This document shows positions 53,025 to 62,932 of a stretch of DNA of 64,000 bases, piece by piece. A model generated the notes under the pieces. It worked only from the letters and a program-made list of their open reading frames with translations. It had not been told where the DNA came from and ran no database searches. Each line of letters begins with the position of its first letter. Position 1 is the stretch's first letter. The stretch comes from Actinomyces sp. UMB0138. Its GTDB lineage: Bacteria; Bacillota; Negativicutes; Veillonellales; Veillonellaceae. The stretch covers positions 496,001 to 560,000 of the forward strand of contig NZ_PKMC01000002.1 of the NCBI RefSeq assembly GCF_002849225.1, given 5' to 3'. The position numbers were made by a program, and so were the translations under genes.

Positions 53025-54617
53025 ATGGGAAAAATTTTTAGCAGGTGGGGTGCGCCCAAAAACGAAACTATGGAGGTCATCGCAGGCCTCCTATTAGTCA
53101 TGTTCGTGGCAGTAATGTCACTAACGATCGTGGGAACGGCTCTGCCCGTAATGCTCTCCTCGCTACACGGTTCCGAAACCCAGTACGCGTGGGTAGTAAC
53201 CTCCATGCTGCTTTCTTCAACGGCAGCCACACCCATCGCCGGCAGACTCGGCGATTTATACGACAAAAAGAAACTGCTGATTTTCTTTATTGCCATTTTC
53301 GCCCTCGGATCGTTGCTAGCTGGAGCCTCGGTGACGGCGGACATGCTAATCCTGATGCGAATCGTCCAAGGTGCCGGCCTCGGGGCACTAATGGCCATGG
53401 TGCAAACCGTCATGGCAGTGATCACCTCGCCGCGCGAGAGGGGTAAATACAACGGCTACTTTGGCGCGGTCGTCACCGTTGCCAACGTGTCCGGCCCAAT
53501 CGTCGGCGGCTTCGTAGTAGACCTGCTGGGATGGCGCTGGTGCCTGTGGATTTCAGTGCCCTTCGCCATCGCCGCGATGGTGGTCCTTGCAAAGAAACTG
53601 CGTGTGCCGTCCTCTGTAATAGAAAACCCGAAGATTGACTATCTGGGATCTACCATGGGCACCGCGGGCGTATCCCTGCTGCTCATCTACATGTCGATGG
53701 GCGGGGACGGGATCATGGCGTGGACCTCCATGCCCATGATGGTGATGGCGATACTTGGCGTTATTGCAGTGATCGCGTTCGTGTTCGTGGAACTGCGCGC
53801 TGACCAGCCCATCGTTCCGGTGCGGCTGCTGGCCAACCAAACCGTGACACTTGCCGTGTTGGCATCCATCGGCTTGGGCCTGGTGCTGAACGCGCCCATG
53901 GTCTACTTCGGCCAGTATTTCCAGATCGGGCGGCAAATGAGCCCTACCGCATCCGGCATGTGCATGCTGCCCATGATGATCGCCTCCTTCGTTTTCTCGA
54001 CCTTCACGGGCAGGATGGTGTCATCGGTCGGCAGGTGGAAACGATTCGTCGTCTCCGGCTTCGTTATGATGGTCGCTGGGCTGGCAATCTTGTCCTTCAC
54101 CGGCAAATCCACGCCGCTGGTGGTGCTGTGGGTCGGGATGTTCCTGCTCGGCGCCGGGCAGGGATCCTCGATGCAGAACCTGGTGTTGGCAGTGCAAAAT
54201 ACGGTACCGCTGCGCGACATGGGGGCTTCCACAGCGATGGTTACCTTCTTCAGGAACCTGGGCGGTGCAATGGGCGTGCAATTTGCTTCTCTAATCTTCA
54301 ATATGTCCCTTGCCGTACAACTGCGCAGGAACTTTGCTGAGGCCGGAGTCAAAATGCCGCCCAAAGTGGCACAGGGACATTCGGCCAGTGCAGCCGCGAG
54401 CTCCCCGCAGATTGCTCACCTAGTTGCCGATTCTTTTGCCGACGCAATGGGAACAATCTTCATTGCCGGCACCGTCAGCACGCTGATCTGCCTAATCCTT
54501 GTGGCCTTCATGAAATCATCCTCCCTGCGCGACACCATCGACGCCCCCGTGTCGGAACAGGTGGCGGAGGTATTTCGGGAGGACGGAATGGAGAGTCGTT
54601 CTCAGAAAGAGGAATAA
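53025..54617 (+). CDS. MFS drug:H+ antiporter (DHA2, EmrB/QacA type)
   Basis: 530 residues from the ATG at 53025, preceded by GAGGAGGAAA. Fourteen hydrophobic segments; GRLGDLYDKKKLL is the loop 2-3 motif A and GPIVGGFVVDLLGWRWCLWISVP is antiporter motif C plus following signature. It should export drugs or other toxic amphiphiles using the proton gradient. The frame upstream to 52710 runs through the divergent gene and is not used. Its specificity is unknown. Confidence 0.9.
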   Translation: MGKIFSRWGAPKNETMEVIAGLLLVMFVAVMSLTIVGTALPVMLSSLHGSETQYAWVVTSMLLSSTAATPIAGRLGDLYDKKKLLIFFIAIFALGSLLAGASVTADMLILMRIVQGAGLGALMAMVQTVMAVITSPRERGKYNGYFGAVVTVANVSGPIVGGFVVDLLGWRWCLWISVPFAIAAMVVLAKKLRVPSSVIENPKIDYLGSTMGTAGVSLLLIYMSMGGDGIMAWTSMPMMVMAILGVIAVIAFVFVELRADQPIVPVRLLANQTVTLAVLASIGLGLVLNAPMVYFGQYFQIGRQMSPTASGMCMLPMMIASFVFSTFTGRMVSSVGRWKRFVVSGFVMMVAGLAILSFTGKSTPLVVLWVGMFLLGAGQGSSMQNLVLAVQNTVPLRDMGASTAMVTFFRNLGGAMGVQFASLIFNMSLAVQLRRNFAEAGVKMPPKVAQGHSASAAASSPQIAHLVADSFADAMGTIFIAGTVSTLICLILVAFMKSSSLRDTIDAPVSEQVAEVFREDGMESRSQKEE

Positions 54618-54647
54618 CCGCTGGAAGGCGACACAGCCGCACGCGAA

Positions 54648-54668
54648 TGTTACAAATTTGTTAACATC
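54648..54668. promoter_or_regulatory. AT-rich inverted repeat upstream of the mnh operon
   Basis: ATGTTA and TAACAT flank CAAATTTG with one extra T, giving a near-perfect 21-base inverted repeat 36 bases before the mnhA start. A candidate operator or promoter element in otherwise GC-rich DNA. Confidence 0.45.
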
Positions 54669-54703
54669 ATTAACGGTACTTTCATCAATCTAAAGGAGTG
54701 CGC

Positions 54704-57640
54704 GTGCTTGTATTGCTGTCGCTCTTCGTACTGTTCGGGGCGATGGCAGGGGCCGCAGTAGGACGTTTCTCTGGACGCGGCTATGCAGTGGCTTTTGTTC
54801 CCTTTGCCGCCACGGCTATCTGGGCCCTACTCAACACCGGTCGAGCATTCACTGCCACGGTGGTCCAGCACCACACGTGGGTGAGCGTGCTAGGGCTAGA
54901 CCTAGCATTCCGTTTCGATCCCTTGGCGTGGATCATGACCCTGGTAGTTTCAGGAGTCGGTGCCGCCATAGTCATCTACTGCGCCTTCTACTTTCCGCCT
55001 AACGCAGCAGGCAGAGCCCGTTTTGCCGCCACCTTTACCTTCTTCGGCGGATCCATGCTGGGCCTGGTGTGGTCTAACCACGCCCTGATGATTTACACCT
55101 TCTGGGAACTGACCTCGGTGTTCTCCTTCCTGCTTATCGGCCACCACTACCGCTCGCGAGCCGCCCGTGCCGCCGCCCGCCAAGCATTCGTGGTAACCAC
55201 CTTCGGCTCGCTGGCGATGTTCGGCGGGTTCATGATTCTAGGGGCCGGCCCGGGCGGATCCTTCCAAGTCGATCAACTAGTTGCGCGCGGGGCGGAAGGA
55301 ACGCTACTGCAAGGCCATCCGGGCACCTTGAACGTCGCCCTCGTGCTGGTAATCATCGGCATCCTAACCAAGTCGGCAATGCTGCCATTCCACTTCTGGC
55401 TGCCGGCCGCCATGGCCGCCCCGACCCCGGTATCTGCATTTCTGCACGCAGCCACCCTGGTCAAGGCGGGCGTCTACCTGGCCCTGCGTTTCACCCCCGG
55501 TTTTGCGGATGTGCCCGTCTGGTCCTCGCTGCTAACCATCTTCGGTGCCGCCACGCTGCTAGTTGGTGGCTGGCTGGCCATTAGACAGACAGACCTCAAA
55601 CGAGTGCTCGCATACGGCACGGTCTCGCAGCTGGGCCTCATAACCGCGCTGGCAGGCTACGGCAATCGAGCCACGCTGCTGGCCGCCCTCACTTTGGTGC
55701 TAGCACACGGCACCTTTAAATCGTGCCTCTTCCTTACTACCGGCACAGTAGAGAAGATCACCGGATCCCGCGACATTCGCGAACTGTCCGGGGTCGGCCG
55801 CACCCACCCGGTGCTGGCCACGATTGGCGGCCTTGCCGCGGCCTCCATGGCAGGCTTCCCGCTGACGCTCGGTTACCTTGGCAAGGAAGCTGGCATCCAC
55901 AACCTGCTGCACCAGGGAGCGGCCGGAGTCATCCTGCTAGCGGGCATAGCTGCTGGTTCCGTCCTAACCGCCGCCTACTCGTTGCGCTGGTGGTTCGGCG
56001 CCTTCGGCGGCAAGGAACTGCCAGGACACAGGCTGGCCTCTTTGCTCTCTGAAAAAGAGGCCCCGGTCGGTTCCTACCCGGCAGCAGCACTAATTGCCGT
56101 CCCAGGTTTCCTAGCGGCGATCACAGTGTCGGGCGGGTTCTTCCCCGGCTCGGTCAACGCTCTGACCGGCCCCCATGCCGACACCCAGCTGGAAGGGTAC
56201 TTGGCAACTTCCAACGAGGCCGGCCACCTGGCCCTGTGGAGCGGGCTGATGCCAGCCCTCATCACCGCCCTCATACTGACAGGCGGATATGCCTGCTTCC
56301 ACTGGCGTGGCAAGGTAATCCGCTTTGCCAAGAAGACGGCACTACCCGAGACCTTCCGTGCAGCTAACCTGTATCGGGTAATCATGCGCAACCTAGAGGC
56401 GGTAGCTGGTCGAGTCACCTCATTCACCCAGTCCGGCTCGCTGCCACTAGACATCTCTATCATCTCGACCGTATTCGCCATTGCTGTGGGCGGGGCACTG
56501 TGCTACGCCCTCCCAACCATCAAGTGGGGGCCGGTACGCCTATTCGATTCCTTCCTGCAAGCGATAGCCATCGCGATTCTTGCCGGGGCCACCATAGTTG
56601 TGGTGCGCGCCCGCAGAAGAATGAAGGCCGTACTGGGCCTGGGCGCAATGGGGGTGGGCATGGCAACCCTGTGGGCCGTGCACGGCGCACCCGACCTGGC
56701 CCTGACTCAACTGGTAGTAGAAGCCTTCACCATCGTGGTCTTTGTGCTGGTACTACGCTTTTTGCCCACCCACTTCACCGACCGGCCGCTCCGCTCTTCG
56801 CGCTGGCTGCGACTAATTATCTCCGTGGTGGCCGGCGTGGTTACCTCCGGTGGGGTGCTGCTTGCGGCGGCCTCCCGCAAAGAAAACCCGGTCTCTGAAC
56901 TGCTTCCCGACGAAGTCTTGCAATTCGGCTACGGCCACAACATCGTAAACGTCATCCTGGTAGACGTGCGCGCATGGGACACCGTCGGCGAACTATCCGT
57001 ACTACTAATCGCAGTTACCGGGGTTACCGCCTTGATCTTCCGCTCCGGCCTAATTAGCCGGCTGACAGTATCTGCGCCCTCGCTGCGTTCCAGCGTGGCA
57101 AAGGCGGCAAGCCGTACCAGCACCAACTCTCGTTGGCTGGCAGGGGCCTCCGCCCTCGAAGAAGACCGACGGTCGCTGATGCTAGAGGTAGCAGCCCGAA
57201 TCCTGTACCCCACGTTGCTGGTGGCCTCCGTCTGGCTACTACTAGTAGGACACAACTCGCCCGGCGGCGGTTTTGCCGGCGGAATGCTAGCCGCCTCGGC
57301 ACTGTCGATCCGCTACCTGGCAGGTGGGCATTACGAACTGACACTGGCGGCGCCATTTAGCCCCGGCGCAATCCTTGGACTGGGACTAACCATTGCCGCA
57401 GCTGCCGGGCTTGCCCCGGTGCTCGCAGGGGGAGCGCCCTTCCAAACCCTGCCCGTCGACATTCTCTTCGGCCCGCTCGGCACCGTCCACTTCACCACTG
57501 CTATGGGGCTAGATATTGGCGTGTACCTGGTGGTTCTGGGGCTGGCTGTAGACATTCTTGGGGCACTGGGCGCCGCCCTCGACCACGACGAAGAACAGGG
57601 CGTGCAACTAGTTAGCTCCAGAAAGGGGAAGACAAAGTGA
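54704..57640 (+). CDS. mnhA: Na+/H+ antiporter subunit A (MnhA/MrpA fused to MnhB domain)
   Basis: 978 residues from the GTG at 54704 (AGGAG five bases before). Residues 1-600 are the NuoL-like proton channel: FWELTSVFSFLLIGHHYRSR, AMLPFHFWLPAAMAAPTPVSAFLHAATLVKAGVYL and GTVSQLGLITALAGYG. A NuoJ/DUF4040-like part follows (HGAPDLALTQLVVEAFTIV), and from about 830 an MnhB domain (GHNSPGGGFAGGMLAASAL), so subunit B is fused here, as in other actinobacteria. The first gene of a six-gene operon; the complex expels sodium in exchange for protons and supports pH and salt tolerance. Confidence 0.95.
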   Translation: MLVLLSLFVLFGAMAGAAVGRFSGRGYAVAFVPFAATAIWALLNTGRAFTATVVQHHTWVSVLGLDLAFRFDPLAWIMTLVVSGVGAAIVIYCAFYFPPNAAGRARFAATFTFFGGSMLGLVWSNHALMIYTFWELTSVFSFLLIGHHYRSRAARAAARQAFVVTTFGSLAMFGGFMILGAGPGGSFQVDQLVARGAEGTLLQGHPGTLNVALVLVIIGILTKSAMLPFHFWLPAAMAAPTPVSAFLHAATLVKAGVYLALRFTPGFADVPVWSSLLTIFGAATLLVGGWLAIRQTDLKRVLAYGTVSQLGLITALAGYGNRATLLAALTLVLAHGTFKSCLFLTTGTVEKITGSRDIRELSGVGRTHPVLATIGGLAAASMAGFPLTLGYLGKEAGIHNLLHQGAAGVILLAGIAAGSVLTAAYSLRWWFGAFGGKELPGHRLASLLSEKEAPVGSYPAAALIAVPGFLAAITVSGGFFPGSVNALTGPHADTQLEGYLATSNEAGHLALWSGLMPALITALILTGGYACFHWRGKVIRFAKKTALPETFRAANLYRVIMRNLEAVAGRVTSFTQSGSLPLDISIISTVFAIAVGGALCYALPTIKWGPVRLFDSFLQAIAIAILAGATIVVVRARRRMKAVLGLGAMGVGMATLWAVHGAPDLALTQLVVEAFTIVVFVLVLRFLPTHFTDRPLRSSRWLRLIISVVAGVVTSGGVLLAAASRKENPVSELLPDEVLQFGYGHNIVNVILVDVRAWDTVGELSVLLIAVTGVTALIFRSGLISRLTVSAPSLRSSVAKAASRTSTNSRWLAGASALEEDRRSLMLEVAARILYPTLLVASVWLLLVGHNSPGGGFAGGMLAASALSIRYLAGGHYELTLAAPFSPGAILGLGLTIAAAAGLAPVLAGGAPFQTLPVDILFGPLGTVHFTTAMGLDIGVYLVVLGLAVDILGALGAALDHDEEQGVQLVSSRKGKTK

Positions 57641-58116
57641 TTCCCACTTTGGGTCTGGTTTTGCTAGCCGGCGTACTGGTTGGTGCCGGTGTCTACCTGG
57701 TAACCGATCGCACTTTCACCCGCATCGTCATCGGGCTGGCCCTGATCGGCAACGGATCGAACATTGCCTTGTTAGCAGCAGGTGGAGCCGCCGGAGCGCC
57801 CCCAATTCTAGGCACCGACGCCCTCTCGTCCATTGCCGATCCGCTGCCACAAGCCATGATCTTGACTTCGATCGTTATCACCATGGCCACCACCGCGTTC
57901 ATGCTGGCGTTGGCATTCCGCGAATGGATTCTTACCGGCGGTGACGAGGTTGTGGACGACGTTGAAGACCGCCGTCTAGCAAGGCGTGCAGCTACCGGCC
58001 GTGGCAGCGAACGCATCGAAGACGCTCCCGAGACCGAGGACGAAGATTCCGGCCAGGACGAAGACCAAGCAGACCGCGACGACAAAGATGAAGCAGAAGG
58101 GGAGGATGCCAAGTGA
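57637..58116 (+). CDS. mnhC: Na+/H+ antiporter subunit C, with long acidic tail
   Basis: 159 residues, NuoK-like, with three transmembrane segments in the first 105 (GVYLVTDRTFTRIVIGLALIG, PLPQAMILTSIVITMATTAF). The last 50 residues are an unusual charged tail ending QADRDDKDEAEGEDAK, missing in most homologues (about 110-125 residues). GTGA overlap with mnhA and GTGA with mnhD show tight coupling. Confidence 0.92.
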   Translation: MIPTLGLVLLAGVLVGAGVYLVTDRTFTRIVIGLALIGNGSNIALLAAGGAAGAPPILGTDALSSIADPLPQAMILTSIVITMATTAFMLALAFREWILTGGDEVVDDVEDRRLARRAATGRGSERIEDAPETEDEDSGQDEDQADRDDKDEAEGEDAK

Positions 58117-59768
58117 CCTGGTTACTGCCCATTCCCGTCATTGCGCCGCTACTAGCTGCAGGACTATCGCTCGTACTTGGTCGCTTCCGCCGCACCCAAT
58201 TGTCCGTTACCGTCATTGCGTTGGCCGGGTCGTTGGCGGCGGCAATCGCCATGGCGTTCGAAGCCGACACCGCCCCCATGGTGCTCGACGTCGGCTCATG
58301 GGCTGCCCCGGTTGGGGTCTCGCTGGTTGCGGACCGGCTTACCCTAATGATGCTGATCGTGTCGCTGATAGTGACTGTGGGCGTGCTGATCTACTCGTCC
58401 TCGCAGTCGGTATCCCGCGACGAGTCGGCCTCCCCAATGCCCGTCTATTACCCCTCCTACCTGGTGCTTTCTGCGGGCGTGTCGGATGCGTTCCTGGCTG
58501 GGGACCTGTTCAACCTGTACATCGGCTTCGAGATTTTGTTGGCGGCCTCCTTCGTACTGATCACCTTGGGAGGCACCCGGTCCAGGGTGCGTTCCGGCAC
58601 CGTGTACGTCGTGGTTTCCCTATTTTCCTCTGCCGTTTTCTTGATCGGCATAGCCTTCACATACGCCGCTGTGGGAACGGTCAACATGGCGCAGCTGGCA
58701 ATCCGCCTGTCGGAACTTCCAGAACCCACCCGCATCCTGTTGCAGGCCACTTTCCTGGTTGCCTTTGGGATCAAGGCGGCAATCTTCCCACTGTCGGCAT
58801 GGCTACCTGACTCTTACCCGACAGCTCCCGCCCCGGTCACGGCCGTGTTCGCCGGCCTGCTTACCAAGGTGGGTGTCTACGCCATTATTCGCACTCAGTT
58901 CCTGCTGTTCCCAGGCGGAGCGCTGGATACCATCTTGGCCGTCCTCGGCATGTTCACCATGATCGTGGGAATTTTGGGTGCGATCGCCCAGGACGACATA
59001 AAACGTATGGTGTCCTTTACCCTTGTTTCGCACATCGGTTTCATGATCTGGGGCATTTCGTTGTCTTCGGAGGCCGGCCTTGGCGCCGCTATCGTGTACG
59101 CCGCCCACCACATTTTGGTGCAGACTACGCTATTCCTGATCGTAGGCCTCATGCAGTACCTGGGCGGAACTACTTCGCTTGCCAAACTGGGTGGCCTGGC
59201 CGGAAAGTCTCCGTTCTTGGCGGGCATGTTCTTGATCGTGGCATTCAACTTGGTCGGCATCCCTCCGCTGACCGGTTTCTTGGGGAAGGTGGGCCTCGCC
59301 CGCGCTTCGGTACTTGCCGGCACTGGGCGCGGTTGGGCGCTGCTCGCGGCTGGCCTAGTCGCGTCGATGCTCACCCTGTACGTGGTGGTCAAGGCCTGGT
59401 CCATGGCGTTTTGGCAGCCTAGCGAGGGCGAGAAACAACTCAAGGCTGAAAAGCGCTCCTTGCCGAAGGCAATGGTAGTAGCCACTGCAGGCCTACTGCT
59501 AGTGCAGGTGGCGATGGCCGGGGGAATGAACATTATTTACGGATATGCCGAAAGAGCCGCTGTCGATCTGAAAGCGCGCACGCCCTACCTCAATGCCGTC
59601 CTCGGCCAGGATGGGCGAGGCAGCGGGCACTCATCTGACGTGGTGCGTCGCAGTGATTTCGACGTTCTGCCCCCGCACACGCAGCGGCCGCAAGTTCTGC
59701 CCGCGCCGCTCCGCCTGGATTTTGATACCGACACTCGCGAGCGGGTACGCGTAGGGGAGGACCAATGA
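58113..59768 (+). CDS. mnhD: Na+/H+ antiporter subunit D
   Basis: 551 residues, NuoN/NuoM-like proton-pumping subunit with about fourteen hydrophobic segments. LYIGFEILLAASFVLITLGG, FGIKAAIFPLSAWLPDSYPTAPAPVTAVFAGLLTKVGVYAI (channel Lys residues) and MVSFTLVSHIGFMIWG are diagnostic. The last 50 residues after the membrane part are hydrophilic. Overlaps mnhE by four bases. Confidence 0.94.
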   Translation: MTWLLPIPVIAPLLAAGLSLVLGRFRRTQLSVTVIALAGSLAAAIAMAFEADTAPMVLDVGSWAAPVGVSLVADRLTLMMLIVSLIVTVGVLIYSSSQSVSRDESASPMPVYYPSYLVLSAGVSDAFLAGDLFNLYIGFEILLAASFVLITLGGTRSRVRSGTVYVVVSLFSSAVFLIGIAFTYAAVGTVNMAQLAIRLSELPEPTRILLQATFLVAFGIKAAIFPLSAWLPDSYPTAPAPVTAVFAGLLTKVGVYAIIRTQFLLFPGGALDTILAVLGMFTMIVGILGAIAQDDIKRMVSFTLVSHIGFMIWGISLSSEAGLGAAIVYAAHHILVQTTLFLIVGLMQYLGGTTSLAKLGGLAGKSPFLAGMFLIVAFNLVGIPPLTGFLGKVGLARASVLAGTGRGWALLAAGLVASMLTLYVVVKAWSMAFWQPSEGEKQLKAEKRSLPKAMVVATAGLLLVQVAMAGGMNIIYGYAERAAVDLKARTPYLNAVLGQDGRGSGHSSDVVRRSDFDVLPPHTQRPQVLPAPLRLDFDTDTRERVRVGEDQ

Positions 59769-60283
59769 GGATGATTCGGAATACTTCCTGGAAGATGACC
59801 CTGTGGCTGCTGCTGGTGTGGCTCGTTCTGTTCCGGTCTATCGAACCCGTAGTAATCATTGGGGGTATCCTGGTTGCGCTGCTAGTGCAGTGGGTGGGGC
59901 CGATGATGCGAGTGGGAGCCCTGGGCAGGATTAGGTTTGTGCCCCTGCTGGCTCTAATCGCGCGTTTCGCCTGGGACATGTTCATGTCCGCCCTCCACGT
60001 GTCAAAGCTGATCGTCACCGGCAAGCGGTATCGCAGCGGCTTCGTTTCCATCAACCTTGGTGCCGTAAGCGACATGGAGTTGATGATCAGCGCGGCCATG
60101 ACTTCTTTGGTTCCGGGCACGCTCGTAATTGACGTGAATAGGCACGAAAGCGACGCCGACGGTTCCATGTACTTGCACGTGATTGACATGGAAGCCTCCG
60201 GCGGCGAGCGTGGAGTGCGCGAAATGATTACCAAACAGACCGCGCGTATTGGACGTGCCCTACCCAGGCCACAGGAGGACTAA
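59765..60283 (+). CDS. mnhE: Na+/H+ antiporter subunit E
   Basis: 172 residues, MnhE family: two to three N-terminal hydrophobic segments followed by the soluble TSLVPGTLVIDVNRHES and MYLHVIDMEA signature near the end. Required for assembly and activity of Mrp complexes. ATGA start overlap with mnhD; stop overlaps the mnhF ATG by one base. Confidence 0.93.
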   Translation: MRMIRNTSWKMTLWLLLVWLVLFRSIEPVVIIGGILVALLVQWVGPMMRVGALGRIRFVPLLALIARFAWDMFMSALHVSKLIVTGKRYRSGFVSINLGAVSDMELMISAAMTSLVPGTLVIDVNRHESDADGSMYLHVIDMEASGGERGVREMITKQTARIGRALPRPQED

Positions 60284-60714
60284 TGCAATTCGTGCTCGTT
60301 GCAGCCGGCGGATTCTTGGCCCTGGCCGTGCTGCTGACCCTATACCGGTTAGAAAAAGGCCCTTCGCTGGCTGACAGAGCGATCGCCACCGATCTAATGA
60401 CTGCGGTGCTGGTGGGTGTGATTGCAGTGTGCGCCGCCCTCTTCGAACGCGATGATCTGCAGCCACTGCTGGTAATTGTGGCGCTGGTTGGTTTTATCTC
60501 CTCGGCTACGATCGGGCGCATTGCCCGCCACGGCGGGGAAGAAAACCGCAGAGTCATCTCTGCTGCCGAAGAAAAGGCACGTGAGCGTCGCTTGCAGGCA
60601 GAAGAAATGAAGGCACAGCGTGCCGAGGGCGAAGAAACCTCCCACCTGACCCCTGAACAGATAGCGAAGGCGCAAGACGAACAGGAAGCAAAGGCGAAGG
60701 GGGAAGGCAAATGA
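60283..60714 (+). CDS. mnhF: Na+/H+ antiporter subunit F
   Basis: 143 residues: three hydrophobic segments in the first 85 with YRLEKGPSLADRAIATDLMT, the MnhF signature, then a charged helical tail of about 55 residues (EEKARERRLQAEEMKAQRAEGE) longer than usual. Overlaps mnhG by four bases. Confidence 0.92.
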   Translation: MQFVLVAAGGFLALAVLLTLYRLEKGPSLADRAIATDLMTAVLVGVIAVCAALFERDDLQPLLVIVALVGFISSATIGRIARHGGEENRRVISAAEEKARERRLQAEEMKAQRAEGEETSHLTPEQIAKAQDEQEAKAKGEGK

Positions 60715-61067
60715 TCGTCCTCGAATGGTCAGGGGCTATAATCATGCTGGCCGGTGCTATTTGGATCTGCATTTCTGCCCTGGGGATCGCCCGGTGGAAA
60801 GACACGCTCTCGCGCATGCACGCTGCCACTAAACCCCAACTCTTTGCTTTTGCGGTAATGATGATCGGGCTCGCCCTTTACATGCACACTTTGCAGTGGG
60901 TGGTGCTGGTCATCCTGGCAATCGGTCTGCAGGCAATCGCGACCCCGGTGGCAGCTCAGGTGCTGGGTCACGCCAGGGTCAAAGAGATGCGCACGAAGGT
61001 AGATCGGCAGGCCGCAGAAAACATGGGAAATGATGGGCACTCGGCCCCAAAGCGTGAAAAACTATAG
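60711..61067 (+). CDS. mnhG: Na+/H+ antiporter subunit G
   Basis: 118 residues with three hydrophobic segments; ALGIARWKDTLSRMHAATKPQ is the MnhG signature. Last subunit of the operon; the DUF4235 gene follows after 14 bases. Confidence 0.93.
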   Translation: MIVLEWSGAIIMLAGAIWICISALGIARWKDTLSRMHAATKPQLFAFAVMMIGLALYMHTLQWVVLVILAIGLQAIATPVAAQVLGHARVKEMRTKVDRQAAENMGNDGHSAPKREKL

Positions 61068-61081
61068 GCCTAGGAGGAAAC

Positions 61082-61354
61082 ATGGATATTGGTTGGAAAG
61101 TAGCAAGTGCAGCATCGGTTGCAGGGGCCGGGTTTGTGGCCGATCGTCTGATCGACTTGATCTGGAAGGGATTCACCGGTCATAAGCCCCCGCGCGGTAG
61201 CGAGGACGAAGCCGTAGCTAACATGCTCGAAGTAGCCCTCTTCGGGGCCCTGTCGGGACTTACCGTGGCACTCATCCAGCGTCTGGCCGTGCGTGGTACC
61301 TCCAAATGGTATGGCGGCAAGAACAAGAACGCTTTAGCAAACTCCCAAAAGTAA
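61082..61354 (+). CDS. DUF4235 membrane protein
   Basis: 90 residues: DIGWKVASAASVAGAGFVADRLIDLIWKG, the DUF4235 start, a polar loop with GSEDEAVANML, and a second hydrophobic segment (ALFGALSGLTVALIQRLAVRG) before a Lys-rich end. Function unknown; an actinobacterial family. TAGGAGGA before the ATG and 14-base spacing suggest it belongs to the antiporter operon. Convergent with the next gene. Confidence 0.85.
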   Translation: MDIGWKVASAASVAGAGFVADRLIDLIWKGFTGHKPPRGSEDEAVANMLEVALFGALSGLTVALIQRLAVRGTSKWYGGKNKNALANSQK

Positions 61355-62932
61355 CTACAGCGAACCTGCCAGGCATACTGCCACCACTTTCGGGTCATAG
61401 ATGGAAGATTGCACTGAAATCATGGTGCGTGCTGCCCGGTTGACCCTGCAGGAGTCAGTGAGGGTGTCCACGTCGGCATCTCGGGGCACCTGATCGGTGG
61501 TGACGACGCTCAGTATTTCTTGGGTGCCCTCAACCTGGCAGTTAGCTTTCATCATGGTCACGTCCGCAGATTCGGTGGAGATGCGTTGCACTAGCACGCA
61601 GCTGCCAGCCGGCAATGGGGCGTGACCTTCTATTTTCTTAGTTACTTTTGGGGCGGTGAGCTTAGCTGTCTTACCGTAGCCGGGCGCGAGCACAATCTGC
61701 CCGTTAGTACCCGAGACCGTGATTCTTCCCTGGGTAGTGTCCAGGCGGGGCGCATCTCCTACCCGCTCCGGCGAGGTCCATGTTGCCTTACCGTCCTTCA
61801 CTACGGACACCTCGCCCTGTTTGGAGACGGCTAGGGTGCCGAGCTTACTGGCGGTTCCCTGCGCCAGTGGCTGCTCGAACCTCCAGTCCAGATGCCCGTC
61901 GTTGCCGACTTGGACCAGGCCGGCATCGACGCCCATCGCCAGCCCGGCAGAATTGTGGGCAATAAACGTGGGGGCACCAGAAAAAACGGCCCTGTCCGCG
62001 CGAAATAGCGGATTGCCTAGCTTGCCATTCTTGAAGTGGTGCGGCACCTTGTCCAGTAGCGCTACCGGGGGAACGTGCGAGTCTGTTGTGCGGGGGAGCA
62101 CCAGGTGTTCCGGAAGGTCGGCCACCTTGTCGCCGATCAGCGCCGCTCCTCTATTGCAATTGGGAAATGGCGAAATGTAAACGTCGGATCCGGACAGTAG
62201 CGGGTAGCCGGAACTGCGCAGCAGCACACGTTTAGGTTCTACCACGTCGACCGTCCCGTTTACCGATACTACTGCCCGGTTAGGTCCAAGCGTTTTAGCC
62301 ATGTTCGGGGTGATCGGCGTGGCCGAGGCCGTAGGGCACCGATTCGCTTTGGGTTCGTCTTTTGGCCAGGGCAGCGACACAAGTTCCCCGTTCAAGTCGA
62401 CCTGCGCATATTTGCCCTTCGGCAGGGCCAGCAGGATATTTCCTTCCAATGCGGCTACGGCTTCCGCTTTGGTGGGCATGGAAAAAAGCCACCGGGCCTT
62501 ACCCGTATTCGCATCGACAAGCAGAAGACGCGACCCCTCGGTAGAAGAAGACAGGCAGGCGAAAGTTTGGCCGGTAATCGGTGAGGTGGTACATGCAGAT
62601 AGTGCCGTCTTCGTCTGGAGTTGCCACGAAACGTCCCGGTCTAACCGCATCAATATGGTCTGGCCATGATTCCTAGCAAGACCGATGGTGGCTTCTCCGA
62701 TTCGGGCGGGGCCAGCTGGCGAACCCTTCCCGAACAACGGAAGGAAAGCGGATACCCCCACATTCTTTGCGGATATAGAGGAGGCGACGTGCACCTTCGC
62801 CTTGGCAGGATGGGCGCGCTGGTAGGCGCTAATAGCGAGCGCAAGTAAGGCTATTACTACTGCCCCCACAATAATCGTGAGCGCTATCCGCGAGGCCCTC
62901 CTTCCCGCCGGTGGAGGCGAAGCATGCGACAT
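61355..62932 (-). CDS. Membrane-anchored beta-propeller-like secreted protein
   Basis: 525 residues. A cytoplasmic basic start (RRASRIALT), one transmembrane segment (about 15-37), then an extracellular beta-rich region with PQQ/WD-like repeats: LVDANTGKARWLFSMPTKAEAV, GNILLALPKGKYAQVDLNGE and HLDWRFEQPLAQGTASKL. The first such repeat pattern is typical of quinoprotein-like propellers without enzymatic residues. Several Cys (TACTTS-like, CVLVQR, CQVEG, CRVNR, CLAGSL) could form disulfides. Function unknown. Start overlaps the upstream gene's stop (TAATG), so the two are coupled. Confidence 0.75.
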   Translation of the reverse strand: MSHASPPPAGRRASRIALTIIVGAVVIALLALAISAYQRAHPAKAKVHVASSISAKNVGVSAFLPLFGKGSPAGPARIGEATIGLARNHGQTILMRLDRDVSWQLQTKTALSACTTSPITGQTFACLSSSTEGSRLLLVDANTGKARWLFSMPTKAEAVAALEGNILLALPKGKYAQVDLNGELVSLPWPKDEPKANRCPTASATPITPNMAKTLGPNRAVVSVNGTVDVVEPKRVLLRSSGYPLLSGSDVYISPFPNCNRGAALIGDKVADLPEHLVLPRTTDSHVPPVALLDKVPHHFKNGKLGNPLFRADRAVFSGAPTFIAHNSAGLAMGVDAGLVQVGNDGHLDWRFEQPLAQGTASKLGTLAVSKQGEVSVVKDGKATWTSPERVGDAPRLDTTQGRITVSGTNGQIVLAPGYGKTAKLTAPKVTKKIEGHAPLPAGSCVLVQRISTESADVTMMKANCQVEGTQEILSVVTTDQVPRDADVDTLTDSCRVNRAARTMISVQSSIYDPKVVAVCLAGSL

